Shown here: positions 50,699-60,595 of the stretch, one piece after another
Numbering within the stretch: position 1 is the first letter of the stretch
Layout: every line of letters starts with the position of its first letter
NCBI RefSeq assembly: GCF_000312385.1
Contig: NZ_HE997626.1
Coordinates: 140,787-204,786, forward strand
Reading direction: 5' to 3'
Source of the DNA: Tsukamurella sp. 1534
Lineage (GTDB): Bacteria; Actinomycetota; Actinomycetes; Mycobacteriales; Mycobacteriaceae
Length of the DNA: 64,000 nt
Translations under genes and position numbers: made by a program
The notes under the pieces: model-generated
What the model saw: the letters and a program-made list of their open reading frames with translations, nothing else
Databases searched by the model: none
Told to the model about the DNA's origin: nothing

Positions 50699-51094
50699 AT
50701 GGAACGCACGGCAGTGAACCCGGTGACCTGGTCACAGGAGATGGGCTTCAACCAGGGAGAGGTCGTCTCGGGCGAGGCACGGACCCTGTACATCTCCGGG
50801 CAGACGGCGATGAACGCGGCCGGCGGACCGGAACACGACGGAGACATCGCGGCGCAGCTGGCGCTGGCCGTGGCGAACCTCGAGGCCGTACTCACCGCGG
50901 CGGGCATGTCGCTCGCGAACCTGGTGCGGCTCAACGTCTACACCACCGACGTGGACGCGTTGTTCCCGCACTACGGCGTACTCGCCGGGCGGCTCGGCGC
51001 CGCCGGGGTCGCGCCGACGACGACGATGCTCGGCGTCGCCCGCCTGGCGATACCCGGCCAGATGGTCGAACTGGAGGGGACCGCCGTCGCGTGA
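50699..51094 (+). CDS. RidA/YjgF-family protein
   Basis: A 131-residue protein of the reactive-intermediate deaminase family. Signals are EARTLYISGQTAMNAAGGPE, the DIAAQLALAVANLEAVLTAA helix, and NLVRLNVYTTDVDALFPHYG with the MLGVARLAIPGQMVELEGTA end. The family hydrolyses reactive enamine/imine metabolites. The Arg usually present in the C-terminal RxxV segment of active enzymes is only partly matched by VARLAIPG, so activity is uncertain. It is divergent from the WYL gene and probably under its operator. Confidence 0.88.
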   Translation: MERTAVNPVTWSQEMGFNQGEVVSGEARTLYISGQTAMNAAGGPEHDGDIAAQLALAVANLEAVLTAAGMSLANLVRLNVYTTDVDALFPHYGVLAGRLGAAGVAPTTTMLGVARLAIPGQMVELEGTAVA

Positions 51095-51206
51095 AGCCGG
51101 CCGGATCCGGGTGCACGGCGCCGGAAATCGCCCCGTGCGCCCGGATTCCCTGGTTGCGCAACGCGAACCGCCTATTAAGGACCTCCAGCGGGGCTACGGT
51201 CGACGT

Positions 51207-51620
51207 ATGAGCCGGAACGCCGCTCCGTTCGACCACGTCGGCGCCGTAGCTCACCAGGACCATCGGGAGATCTGGGCAGGCATGGGCGTCACAGTGACGG
51301 ACAAGGACATCCAGGACCTGGCGGCGACCGCCAGGCCGCTCAGCATCGCGCTCCTCGCGTGGGGTCCGAACCGCGCGATGGACGGCGCCGACGCCGTCGA
51401 GCTCGAGCACCAGCGGCGCATGGTCACACTGCGCGCCGACGGCGTGATCGCGGTCCTCTGCCCGGTGGGCTCCGATACGACGTGCGGTGTCGCCGTCATG
51501 ACCGTGCCGGCGGAGGAGGCGACCGCGATCATGGCTGAGGACCCGTGTGTGCGGGCCGGGATGATGACGTGTCAGGTGCACCCCTGCCACGGATTCCCCG
51601 GGGACTCGATCCCCCGATAG
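51207..51620 (+). CDS. YCII-like dimeric alpha-beta barrel protein
   Basis: A 137-residue protein with the pattern of a YCII domain: VTLRADGVIAVLCPVGSDTT as the central strands, VAVMTVPAEEATAIMAEDPC as a helix preceding CVRAGMMTCQVHPCHGFP with conserved histidines. Unlike DGPF proteins there is no DGPF motif and no sigma factor gene beside it. It is 113 bp after ridA on the same strand. I assign a superfamily only, no function. Confidence 0.7.
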   Translation: MSRNAAPFDHVGAVAHQDHREIWAGMGVTVTDKDIQDLAATARPLSIALLAWGPNRAMDGADAVELEHQRRMVTLRADGVIAVLCPVGSDTTCGVAVMTVPAEEATAIMAEDPCVRAGMMTCQVHPCHGFPGDSIPR

Positions 51621-51780
51621 GGCCGCCTGACGGGCACCCGGCGGTCGGCGCCGCGACGGAGTCGCACTGTCGGCCGGGGTATCTCACCATCGGCGCCTGA
51701 GGACCACGGATCGCCCCCACCCCCGGCGACTTCCTCCGCAGACGCGGGAGCCAGGTGAAACGGGCCCGACGGACCGAGCC

Positions 51781-52452
51781 CTATGGCGCGGGATACCGCA
51801 CGGCTGCGGGAAAGCAGCGCAGCAATGCGGCGAGCCGCGCGGTATCGCCCGCCACCTCGGCGCCTGCCCGCTCGACGGCGTCGTGCAGCGTCGCACCGGC
51901 GAACACCAGATCGCGCAACGTCGCAGCCTCCGGCACGGTCAGCGACGCATCGCGGTCGGAGTGCTCACCGCGATCCACCTCGATGCGCCCACCCGCAACG
52001 GTGATGCGGAACCGATCGCCCGCGACATCCACCTGGCAGCGCAGCGACAGCTCCCCCGCCAGTGCCGGATCGAAGGTGGCCCGCAGGGCGAACAGGAGCG
52101 CGTCGACGCTCAGTTCCGCCGCGCCGTCCACGGGCAGCGGCGCGCGACTGCCCCAGTGGGCGAGCGCGCGGAGCACGGGCTCCAGCTCCTGCCCCCGCTC
52201 GGTGAGTTCATACACGGCGGCGGGCGCAGGCGGTCCCAGGCGTCTTCGCCTCACCAGACCGTCGGCTTCGAGCTCGCGCAAGCGCTGCGCGAGGACGTTC
52301 TGGCTCATCTGCGGCAGCCCGCGATGTAGGTCGGAGTAGCGCTTCGGGCCGAAAACCAGCTCCCGCACCACGAGCAACGCCCACCGCTCGCCGACCGCGT
52401 TCAGCGCTCGCGCGATGCCGCAGGGGTCGTCGAACAGCCGCTTCTTGCTCAT
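51781..52452 (-). CDS. HxlR-type winged-helix regulator
   Basis: A 223-residue regulator. The N-terminal HxlR motif is DDPCGIARALNAVGERWALL and FGPKRYSDLHRGLPQMSQNV, followed by QRLRELEADGLVRRRRLGPP. The C-terminal 110 residues form an extra domain (VDALLFALRATFDPALAGEL and FAGATLHDAVERAGAEVAGD) of SCP2/sterol-carrier-like pattern seen in longer actinobacterial HxlR proteins. I chose Met at 52452. It is divergent from the alpha/beta hydrolase gene with a palindrome in the shared promoter. Confidence 0.87.
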   Translation of the reverse strand: MSKKRLFDDPCGIARALNAVGERWALLVVRELVFGPKRYSDLHRGLPQMSQNVLAQRLRELEADGLVRRRRLGPPAPAAVYELTERGQELEPVLRALAHWGSRAPLPVDGAAELSVDALLFALRATFDPALAGELSLRCQVDVAGDRFRITVAGGRIEVDRGEHSDRDASLTVPEAATLRDLVFAGATLHDAVERAGAEVAGDTARLAALLRCFPAAVRYPAP

Positions 52453-52465
52453 GCCCCGATCGTAC

Positions 52466-52502
52466 TTGCACAACAGGTGTGTTTACTCCTATATTAGGAG
52501 TA
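52466..52502. promoter_or_regulatory. Promoter with palindromic operator between HxlR and hydrolase genes
   Basis: TACTCCTA-TAT-TAGGAGTA (52484-52502) is a perfect 19-bp inverted repeat. It overlaps TATATT (52490-52495), which pairs with TTGCAC (52466-52471) over an 18-base spacer to make a plus-strand promoter for the hydrolase gene. On the minus strand the repeat lies just upstream of the HxlR start. A repressor bound here would cover both. Confidence 0.65.
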
Positions 52503-52635
52503 TCGATCCTGTGACCTCCGCCACAGCCGCAGTCGTCGGTACACACGGCAAGTGACGGGCGACAACCCACGTCACGCAACCCCGGTCGACATGCTCCGAC
52601 GGTGACGACCACGCATCGAGAATTGGAGAGAAGCA

Positions 52636-53451
52636 GTGAACGAGATGACACTTCGTGTGACGTCCGCCGACGGCACGAGGATCGCCCACGACCGGCAAGG
52701 CACTGGCCCGGCGGTGATCCTCGTCGGCGGCACACTGGACGACGGCGCTGAGAACGCGCCGCTGGCCCGGCTCCTTGCCGACCATTTCACGGTCTACAAC
52801 TACGCACGCCGCGGCCGGGGCGCCAGCGGCAATACGCCGCCGTACGCCGTAGCGCGGGAGGTGGAAGACCTCGACGCGCTGATTGCGACAACCGGCGGCT
52901 CAGCTCACGTGTACGGCGCCTCATCTGGCGGCGCCCTCGCGCTGGAGGCAGCAGCGGCAGGTTCGGCGATCGACAAGATCGCGGTGTGGGATGTGCCGTA
53001 CGTGATCGGGGACGACCTACGGCCGAGGTTCGACCAGTACCTCGCGGACACCCACGAGGCGTACAAGGCCGGCCGGGACGAGGAGCTCCTGGAACTGTTC
53101 ATGAGGCTCACCGGCGGACCCGACGCGGACATCGCGAGTGGCAGACAACACCCGTACTGGGCCCCGTCCGTCGCGCTCGCCCACACGCTCGTCAAGGACG
53201 CCGTGGTCCTCAACGACTACAACCTCCCCACGAACCGGCTTTCCCGCATCACTCAGTCGGTCCTGGTGACCACCGAGGGCCCCATCACCGAGCCCCAGAT
53301 GGCGGGCCTCCCGACCGACTTCTTCGACCGCGCCGCCACAGCGATAGTCGCTGCCACCCCCCAGACCGAACGACACACGCTCGACGGGCAGGGACACGTT
53401 GTCGCCCCCGAACTCATGGCCCGTGTACTGGAGACGTTTTTCAACCAGTAG
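52636..53451 (+). CDS. Alpha/beta-hydrolase
   Basis: A 271-residue hydrolase. The nucleophile elbow VYGASSGGAL (Ser96) fits the GxSxG pattern as Gly-Ala-Ser-Ser-Gly. The oxyanion region AVILVGGTLDD is at 26-36 and the catalytic His lies in DGQGHVVAP (His254). The acid residue is expected near 220-230. No signal peptide is present, so it acts in the cytosol. It begins with GTG at 52636 after a GGAGAG site. The HxlR regulator is divergent and the operator sits between. It may degrade an ester or lactone, substrate unknown. Confidence 0.88.
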   Translation: MNEMTLRVTSADGTRIAHDRQGTGPAVILVGGTLDDGAENAPLARLLADHFTVYNYARRGRGASGNTPPYAVAREVEDLDALIATTGGSAHVYGASSGGALALEAAAAGSAIDKIAVWDVPYVIGDDLRPRFDQYLADTHEAYKAGRDEELLELFMRLTGGPDADIASGRQHPYWAPSVALAHTLVKDAVVLNDYNLPTNRLSRITQSVLVTTEGPITEPQMAGLPTDFFDRAATAIVAATPQTERHTLDGQGHVVAPELMARVLETFFNQ

Positions 53452-53562
53452 CCCGTCGACTGATCAGTTCGCACGGAAGCGGGCTGTGAGACACATCCCG
53501 GTCGTCATGTCGCGAGGAACCGATGCGGCGACGGGCCACAATGATGCTGGACGGAGGTTGTG

Positions 53563-54180
53563 ATGGAAGCAGGTTTCGATGTCGCGTACCCCTTCACAGG
53601 AACCTGGCGCGTGCAGAACAGCCCGGCCGATCGGGTGCCGAGCCATGGCACCTCGGCATTCGCCTCATCGCACGCGATCGACTTCGTTCCAGTGACACCC
53701 GACGGACGGAGCGCCCCCATGCGCATGGGGTCGTTCCTTCACTCGGAACCGCCCGACCGCTTCCCCGGTTACGGTCGCCCGATTCTTGCTCCGGTGGACG
53801 GAACGGTCGTCGCGATCAACGACGACGGGACCGATCATGACGCCTATCGCGGCGTCCCCTCGATCGGCTACGCCCTGACGCAACGGCGACGCTTGGCCGG
53901 TGGGTGGCCGGCACTCGCCGGCAATCACGTCCTCATCGAGAAGGACGGCGTCGTCATCGCCTTGTGCCATCTCCAGCGGTCGAGCGCGCGGGTGGTTCCC
54001 GGCGCACGTGTTCGCACCGGCGACCCCATCGCGCGTTGCGGAAACTCGGGCAACAGCACCGAACCCCACCTCCACATCCAGGCGATCGACCGTATTGACG
54101 TCGAACGAGCCCGTGCGGTTCCGCTGTCGTTCCACGGCACCCTCCCGCGCAACAGAGAAGTCATTGCAGTACCCGAGTAG
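53563..54180 (+). CDS. M23-like metallopeptidase domain protein, no signal peptide
   Basis: A 205-residue protein with the LytM/M23 fold. Residues that match the zinc site are HAIDF (His and Asp) and EPHLHIQ (HxH) in the C-terminal half, with a glycine-rich GRPILAPVDGTVVAIN strand, the usual lysostaphin-type turn. The first motif reads HxxD instead of the HxxxD of most M23 enzymes. There is no signal peptide, so it may work inside the cell or be an inactive relative. I chose the ATG at 53563, because GGAGG is five bases before it, over the GTG at 53560. Confidence 0.75.
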   Translation: MEAGFDVAYPFTGTWRVQNSPADRVPSHGTSAFASSHAIDFVPVTPDGRSAPMRMGSFLHSEPPDRFPGYGRPILAPVDGTVVAINDDGTDHDAYRGVPSIGYALTQRRRLAGGWPALAGNHVLIEKDGVVIALCHLQRSSARVVPGARVRTGDPIARCGNSGNSTEPHLHIQAIDRIDVERARAVPLSFHGTLPRNREVIAVPE

Positions 54181-54239
54181 CTCCTCCGCCTCCACACCTG
54201 CGAGTGCCGCACGACCACTGCGCATCCGCGCTGCAGGCG

Positions 54240-55124
54240 TCAGCCCTTCGTCGTGTGCGTTGCCCGGAGGGCCGGTGCCGCCAAGCTCGCCAGCAGCTTC
54301 AGGCTCGCCTCATGCTGCGAGCCGGGCTCGGCGGTGTAGAAGGACAAGTCGTGCCAGGCCCGCTTGCCGGTGGGGAGGTCGACGGACTGGTAGGTGAGCT
54401 CGAGCTCGCCGACCTCGGGGTGATGCAGTCGCTTGGTGCCCTCGTGGCGGATGCGGATGTCGTGCGCCGCCCAGTACGTGGCGAACTCGTCGCTGGCGGT
54501 GGAGAGTTCGCCGATCAGTTCCCGCAGGGCCTTGTCATAGGGTTCGCGCCCGGCCTCGGCGCGCAACAGTGCGACGGTGGCCGCGGCCCCGGCCTCCCAA
54601 TCGACGAAGAAGTCCTTCGACCCCTCATCGAGGAAGTGGTAGCGGGCGAAGTTGGGCTTCCCGTCCACGATCGTGGGACTCGCGAACATCGGCGCGTGCA
54701 GGGCACGGCCGAGCGGGTTGGAGCCGATGACGTCGAGGCGTCCGTTGCGCACGAAGGCGGCCGACATGGTGACCGAGTCGAGCATCCACTGCACCTGCGG
54801 GGCGAGCGGGACGTCGCGGCGGCGGGTGGCCTTGCGGTGGGCGGGCTTCGCCGCGCGCGCGAGGTCATGGAGGTAGGTGCGCTCGTCGTCGTCGAAGCGG
54901 AGGGCGACGGCGACCGCGTCGAGCACCTCCTCCGAGACCTCGCCGATGTGGCCCTTCTCCAGCCGCGTGTACCACTCGGTGCTGACGCCGGCGAGGACCG
55001 CGACCTCCTCGCGGCGCAGGCCGGGCACACGGCGCCGCGAACTGGTGGGGAGGCCGACCATCGCGGGGGTGAGCTTCGCGCGCCGACTGGCGAGGAAGCC
55101 GCGGATGTCGTCGCGGTTGTCCAT
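54240..55124 (-). CDS. XRE-type regulator with MmyB-like ligand domain
   Basis: A 294-residue regulator. The N-terminal HTH is LRREEVAVLAGVSTEWYTRL with a recognition helix, preceded by a conserved GLPTSSRRRVPG. A MmyB-like PAS-type domain fills the rest, with PLGRALHAPMFASPTIVDGK and ATVALLRAEAGREPYDKALR. Such proteins are widespread in actinobacteria and often repress neighbouring transport or redox genes. It is divergent from an MFS transporter and alcohol dehydrogenase pair, with a symmetric G/C repeat between. The ligand is unknown. Confidence 0.88.
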   Translation of the reverse strand: MDNRDDIRGFLASRRAKLTPAMVGLPTSSRRRVPGLRREEVAVLAGVSTEWYTRLEKGHIGEVSEEVLDAVAVALRFDDDERTYLHDLARAAKPAHRKATRRRDVPLAPQVQWMLDSVTMSAAFVRNGRLDVIGSNPLGRALHAPMFASPTIVDGKPNFARYHFLDEGSKDFFVDWEAGAAATVALLRAEAGREPYDKALRELIGELSTASDEFATYWAAHDIRIRHEGTKRLHHPEVGELELTYQSVDLPTGKRAWHDLSFYTAEPGSQHEASLKLLASLAAPALRATHTTKG

Positions 55125-55156
55125 GCCTCCAGGGTAGGAGCGATCCCGCGTCCGAA

Positions 55157-55177
55157 GGGGGTCGAACCTCTACCCCC
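55157..55177. promoter_or_regulatory. Weak G/C inverted repeat upstream of the MFS gene
   Basis: GGGGGT (55157-55162), nine bases, then ACCCCC (55172-55177) form a short dyad in the 136-bp gap between the XRE gene and the MFS gene. It is a possible operator. G/C-rich dyads of this size arise easily here, so support is weak. Confidence 0.3.
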
Positions 55178-55260
55178 ATGAATCCGACCTTCATCCGTTC
55201 CACGGGCGGGGGTGGAATGGACGAGTCCGCACCAGCTTCCCGTCGAACGAGGTCTCACGC

Positions 55261-56493
55261 ATGCCCCACGAAGCCCTGGCGGCTTCCGCACCCGAGGATT
55301 CCGCCGCCCCCGCGCTCTCGCGCCTCCCCCCGGTCGTCCACGTCCTGGCTCTGGGGACGTTCCTGATGCTCACCACCGAGTTCGTCGTCGCCGGCATTCT
55401 TCCCGAGATCTCCCGTGATCTGAGCATCTCCCTGGGCCAGGCCGGGTCGCTGATCACGGTGTTCGCCGTCGGTATGGTCGTGGGCGCGCCGCTGCTGGCG
55501 CTGCTGACGATGCGCCTGTCGAAGAAGCTGACACTCGTGATCGCGCTGGTCGTGTTCGTCGTCGGGCACGTGGTCGTCGCGCTCGGCTCGGATCTCACAA
55601 TCCTCATGGCGGCGCGCTTCGTCACGGCCCTGGCGACGGGCGCGTTCTGGGCGGTGTCCGCAGTCGTCGCCTCGAACACCGTCGGCCCGTCGATGAAGTC
55701 CACTGCGGTCGGGGTGGTCGCCGCGGGCGGCTCGCTGGCCACGGTGCTCGGCGTGCCGATCGGAGCCTTCGTCGCGCAGCACCTCGGTTGGCGTGGCACG
55801 TTCTGGGTCCTCGCCGTGGCGGCGGCGATGGCCGTCGTGTTCATCGGCCGGCTGGTGCCCGCCGACGCCCCGCAGCCGCAGGGCGAATCGGTCCGGTCCG
55901 AGCTCGGCGATCTCCGGTCGCCCCGGCTCTGGCTGGTCCTGGCCGCGTGCCTCACGACGACCGGTGGCGTGCTCGCGGCGTACTCGTTCATCGCGCCGGT
56001 CCTCACCGGCCAGGCCGGGGTGCCCGTCGCGCTGGTGCCCGCCGTGCTCGCCGGATTCGGTGTCTGCTCCTTCCTCGGCACCCTCCTCGGCGGCCGCCTG
56101 GGAGACCGGCACGCCCACGCGGTGACGATCGCGACCCCCGCGATGACCGCTGTCGTGCTCCTCGCGATGGCGCTGTTCACGGGATCGGCATGGACCACGG
56201 TCGCCCTCGTGGTGTTGCTGGGCGCGTTCGGACTCAGCGCGAACAGCGTGCTCATCCACCTCGCCGTCGGCTACGCGGGCCGAGCGGCGACGCTGGGCTC
56301 GGGGCTCGCCGTCGCCGCGTTCAACGCCGGTACCGCGATCGGCACCACGATCGCCGGGGCCGCACTCACCTCCTCGCTGGGCCTGTCCGGCCCCGCGGCC
56401 GTCGGCACCGTCGTCGTCGCACTGACACTGGCCCCGACCATCACACTCGCGATGATCGCCCGCCGCCCGGTCGAACCCGCCCCGTCCCACTGA
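55261..56493 (+). CDS. DHA1-family (AraJ/Cmx-like) MFS efflux transporter
   Basis: A 410-residue transporter with twelve helices. It has LALGTFLMLTTEFVVAGILP in helix 1, the motif A loop near LTMRLSKKLTLVIAL and the antiporter motif C-like VVAAGGSLATVLGVPIGAFV in helix 5. Long N-terminal 25 residues (MPHEALAASAPEDSAAPALS) are hydrophilic. It exports drugs or sugars by proton exchange. It lies 29 bp before the alcohol dehydrogenase gene on the same strand and is divergent from the XRE regulator, so the three may be one regulated unit. Confidence 0.9.
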   Translation: MPHEALAASAPEDSAAPALSRLPPVVHVLALGTFLMLTTEFVVAGILPEISRDLSISLGQAGSLITVFAVGMVVGAPLLALLTMRLSKKLTLVIALVVFVVGHVVVALGSDLTILMAARFVTALATGAFWAVSAVVASNTVGPSMKSTAVGVVAAGGSLATVLGVPIGAFVAQHLGWRGTFWVLAVAAAMAVVFIGRLVPADAPQPQGESVRSELGDLRSPRLWLVLAACLTTTGGVLAAYSFIAPVLTGQAGVPVALVPAVLAGFGVCSFLGTLLGGRLGDRHAHAVTIATPAMTAVVLLAMALFTGSAWTTVALVVLLGAFGLSANSVLIHLAVGYAGRAATLGSGLAVAAFNAGTAIGTTIAGAALTSSLGLSGPAAVGTVVVALTLAPTITLAMIARRPVEPAPSH

Positions 56494-56522
56494 CACTCAC
56501 CCGTCCACGAAGGAGAACACTC

Positions 56523-57566
56523 ATGCGCGCAGCACTCATGTACCGAGCCGGCGACGTCCGGATCGAGGACGTCCCCGACTCCCGTATCAAGCACCCGACC
56601 GACGCCCTCGTACGGATCACCGCTTCCTGCATCTGCGGTTCCGATCTGCACCCTTACCACCGGATGACCGCCGCGAACGGGCCGGCGCGCATGGGCCACG
56701 AGCTCATCGGCGTCGTCGAGGAGGTCGGCGCCGACGTCACCAGCCTGACCAAGGGAGACCTCGTCGTCGCGCCGTTCGCGATCTCCGACAACGTGTGCGA
56801 GTTCTGCCGGGAGAACCTGCAGACGTCGTGCATCCACCACGAGGCCGGGTTCTGGGACGGCATCGCCGACGAGGGCGGCCAAGCCGAGGCGGTGCGTGTC
56901 CCGCTGGCCGACGGCACCCTGGTGAAGCTGCCCGTCGCGCCGGACTCGGCACTGATCCCGTCGCTCCTGACGCTGGCCGACGTCCTCGGCACCGGCTACC
57001 ACGCCGCGAAGACGGCCGGAGTGCGGCCGGGGCACCGCGTCACGGTGATCGGCGACGGGGCCGTCGGGCTCATGGCCGTCCTGTCGGCCAAGCGGCTCGG
57101 TGCCGAGCAGATCATCCTGATGGGACGCCACGAGGACCGGACCGACCTCGGCCGCGCGTTCGGCGCCACGGACGTCGTCGCCGAGCGCGGCGAGGAGGGA
57201 ATCGCGAAGGTGCGCGAGCTCTCCGGCGGGCACGGCACCCACGCGGTGCTCGAGGCCGTCGGGCACATGCCCGCCTACGAGCAGGCCTTCGGCGTCGTCC
57301 GCCCGGGCGGCGTCATCAGCCGCGTGGGCGTCCCGCAGTACGAAGCCGCCCCGGTCGGGTTCTCGAGCCTGTTCGGCGGGAACATCCGCCTGGCCGGCGG
57401 GCCCGCTCCCGTGCGCGCCTACATCGAGGAGCTCATGCCCGACATCCTCGACGGCACCATCGAGCCCGGCAGGGTCTTCGACGCCGCCACCGACATCGAC
57501 GGTGTCCCGGGCGGCTACCGCGACATGGACGACCGCACGAGCCTCAAGGTCCTGATCCGCCCGTAA
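56523..57566 (+). CDS. Zinc-containing alcohol dehydrogenase family protein
   Basis: A 347-residue medium-chain dehydrogenase. The catalytic zinc site is CICGSDLH (Cys38) with His59 in GHE. The NAD(P) fold has VTVIGDGAVGLMAVLSAKRL. The structural-zinc lobe has Cys92, Cys95 and Cys103 in CEFCRENLQTSC instead of four regularly spaced cysteines, so that site may be altered or lost. The substrate is unknown, perhaps an aldehyde or ketone. It is 29 bp behind the MFS gene with a GAAGGAG ribosome site and shares its promoter. Confidence 0.9.
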   Translation: MRAALMYRAGDVRIEDVPDSRIKHPTDALVRITASCICGSDLHPYHRMTAANGPARMGHELIGVVEEVGADVTSLTKGDLVVAPFAISDNVCEFCRENLQTSCIHHEAGFWDGIADEGGQAEAVRVPLADGTLVKLPVAPDSALIPSLLTLADVLGTGYHAAKTAGVRPGHRVTVIGDGAVGLMAVLSAKRLGAEQIILMGRHEDRTDLGRAFGATDVVAERGEEGIAKVRELSGGHGTHAVLEAVGHMPAYEQAFGVVRPGGVISRVGVPQYEAAPVGFSSLFGGNIRLAGGPAPVRAYIEELMPDILDGTIEPGRVFDAATDIDGVPGGYRDMDDRTSLKVLIRP

Positions 57567-57627
57567 CGCCGACGGACTCGACGCGACCGCCGCCCTGCCG
57601 ATCGTTCGCGGCGGGGCAGCGGCACCG

Positions 57628-58266
57628 TCAGGACCGCGTCCCGACGACGACGAAACTCGGGGTCGGGCCGCCCCCGGCCTGCTTCGCCACACTGCCGGTG
57701 AAGCCGGCCGCGTCCATCGCGACCGACACGTCCCGCATCGGGCGCAAGCGGAACCCGAACCGGGTGAACGGCATCGACGCCATCCGCTCGGGATCGCCGA
57801 TCCCGAGAACGAGGGTCCCACCGGGGCGGAGCACCCGCGCGAGCTCGGCCAGCGCGACGTCCAGGTGCTCCACGAAATAGATGGTGTTCGTGGAGACGAT
57901 CGCGTCGAGCGCACCGTCCTCGAACGGCAGGGCCTCCATCGGCGCCTCATGCAGCACGAGGTGTCCGTCGGCGATCTCGCGGCCGAATCGGTTGCGGGCC
58001 TGCGCGAGCATCGTGTCCGAGACCTCGACGCCGTGGACGCGCCCGGGGGTGCCCACCCGCCGGAGCAACAGTTCGAGTCCGACACCGCCACCGAAGCCCA
58101 CGTCCGCGACCGCCGCACCCGTGGTGGCCCCCGACGCGTCGATCGCAGCGCCGACGAGAGAGCGATTCCCGCGGTTGAGAGCGAGTCCGATCATCCGACC
58201 GATGCGGCCCCTCGGCCGCCCCAACTGCGCAGCGAGTGCTTCGAGACAGCGTTCGACCAGCGACAT
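57628..58266 (-). CDS. SAM-dependent methyltransferase
   Basis: A 212-residue class I methyltransferase. The SAM loop is VADVGFGGGVGLELLLRRVG (motif I), VHGVEVSDTMLAQARNRF contains the acidic residue of motif II, and EDGALDAIVSTNTIYFVEHL is motif IV/post I. RVLRPGGTLVLGIGDPERMA is motif V/VI. The group resembles small-molecule O- or C-methyltransferases of the UbiE/Coq5 kind. Substrate unknown. It converges on the dehydrogenase gene. Confidence 0.9.
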   Translation of the reverse strand: MSLVERCLEALAAQLGRPRGRIGRMIGLALNRGNRSLVGAAIDASGATTGAAVADVGFGGGVGLELLLRRVGTPGRVHGVEVSDTMLAQARNRFGREIADGHLVLHEAPMEALPFEDGALDAIVSTNTIYFVEHLDVALAELARVLRPGGTLVLGIGDPERMASMPFTRFGFRLRPMRDVSVAMDAAGFTGSVAKQAGGGPTPSFVVVGTRS

Positions 58267-58377
58267 GAGCTCATCTCACACCCGCCGGGACCGGGTGACA
58301 AGCCCCGACGCCTGCGGGGCTCGGCCGGCCCTTCACGACCGCACGGCGGATGCGCTCGGCCGCGCGCAGGATCGCGG

Positions 58378-59451
<1,074 letters not shown>

Positions 59452-59544
59452 GGGGGCTCAGTCTACGTGCCGGGAGTCACCGCTCCCCCGACGGCGCGGG
59501 CGACACCGTCCGGTGCCGTCCGCGCCCCCGGGGCGCCGACACCC

Positions 59545-60523
59545 TCACCGGTACAGGCTGCCCGCGATCTTCGGATCGTCGATGTTGGTCTTGTCGTACC
59601 AGTAGTAGCCGGTGTCGATCGTCTTCGGCAGCGTCTCGCCGTTGATCGCCTTGACCGCCGCCTGCACGGTCTCCTTGCCGATCCCCACCGGGTTCTGGGT
59701 GATCGCGCCCAGCATCAGGCCCGACTTGATCGCGTCGATCTGCGCAGCGCCCGAATCGAATCCGACGATCTTCAGGTCCTTCTTGCCGCTGCGCTGCGCA
59801 GCGTTCGCCGGTCGCCGCGCCCTCGTTCGTGCCGTACAGGCCCGCGAGATCGGGGTGCGCCTCGAGCATCGTGGACGCCAGGTCGGCCGCCTTCGCGGGG
59901 TCGCCGCCGTACTGGATGTCCACGATCTGCACGTTCGGGGCGTTCTTCTTCACCCAGTCGACGAATCCGTCGCGACGGTCCACGCCGGTCTTGGACGTCT
60001 GGTCGTGGGCGATCACGCCCACCTTGCCCCGGCCGCCGATCGCCTCCACCATGTGCCGCGCGGCCTCACCGGCCGCGGCCAGGTTGTTCGTGGACGCTGT
60101 GGTCACGGGGATGTCGCTGTCCACACCGGAGTCGAACGCGATCACCGGGATGTTCCGGTCCTTGGCCTGCTGCAGCAGGGGCGCGACGGCGGCGGAGTCG
60201 AGCGCCGCGATGCCGATGGCCGCGGGATTGCGGTCGAGTGCCGTCTGCAGCAGTTGCACCTGCTGCTCCACTTCGGTCTCGCTGTCCGGCCCCTCGAACG
60301 TGATGGTCTTGCCGAGGTCCTTGGCCGCCTGCTGCGCGCCCGTGTCCACCGCCTTCCAGAACTGGTGCTGGTAGCCCTTCGAGACGATGGCGATCTGGCC
60401 ACTGTTCGACGACGAGCCGCCGTCCGAGCAGGCGGTCATCGCCGTCATCGCCGCGGCTGCGGCCACGGTGACCGTGGCCGCGCGGAACACTCGCCTCAGG
60501 GGCGCGGATGAGAGGTTGAACAC
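59545..60523 (-). pseudogene. Sugar ABC transporter binding protein, frameshifted
   Basis: A ribose/galactose-type periplasmic binding lipoprotein. It has a lipobox (MTAMTAC, about residues 26-32), then QIAIVSKGYQHQFWKAVDTG and the periplasmic-binding fold through GLYGTNEGAATG. There the frame breaks (around 59806). The frame that should follow starts NAAQRSGKKDLKIVGFDSG and continues with GLMLGAITQNPVGIGKETVQ to DDPKIAGSLYR and TGA at 59547-59545. One base too many or two too few fits. A two-base loss in a GCGCG context is one option. It is last of the ABC operon after the permease. Confidence 0.88.
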
Positions 60524-60595
60524 GGGCTTCCTCCTGGGTCGGGATGGGGTTGGGTCACTCTCGGGACGTGGCGACGACGGTGCGCCGTGGCCGGC

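Noticed and set aside
57570-57627. A possible terminator between the dehydrogenase and methyltransferase genes
   Set aside because: The G/C stems are imperfect and no U run follows. In this base composition such pairings are expected by chance.
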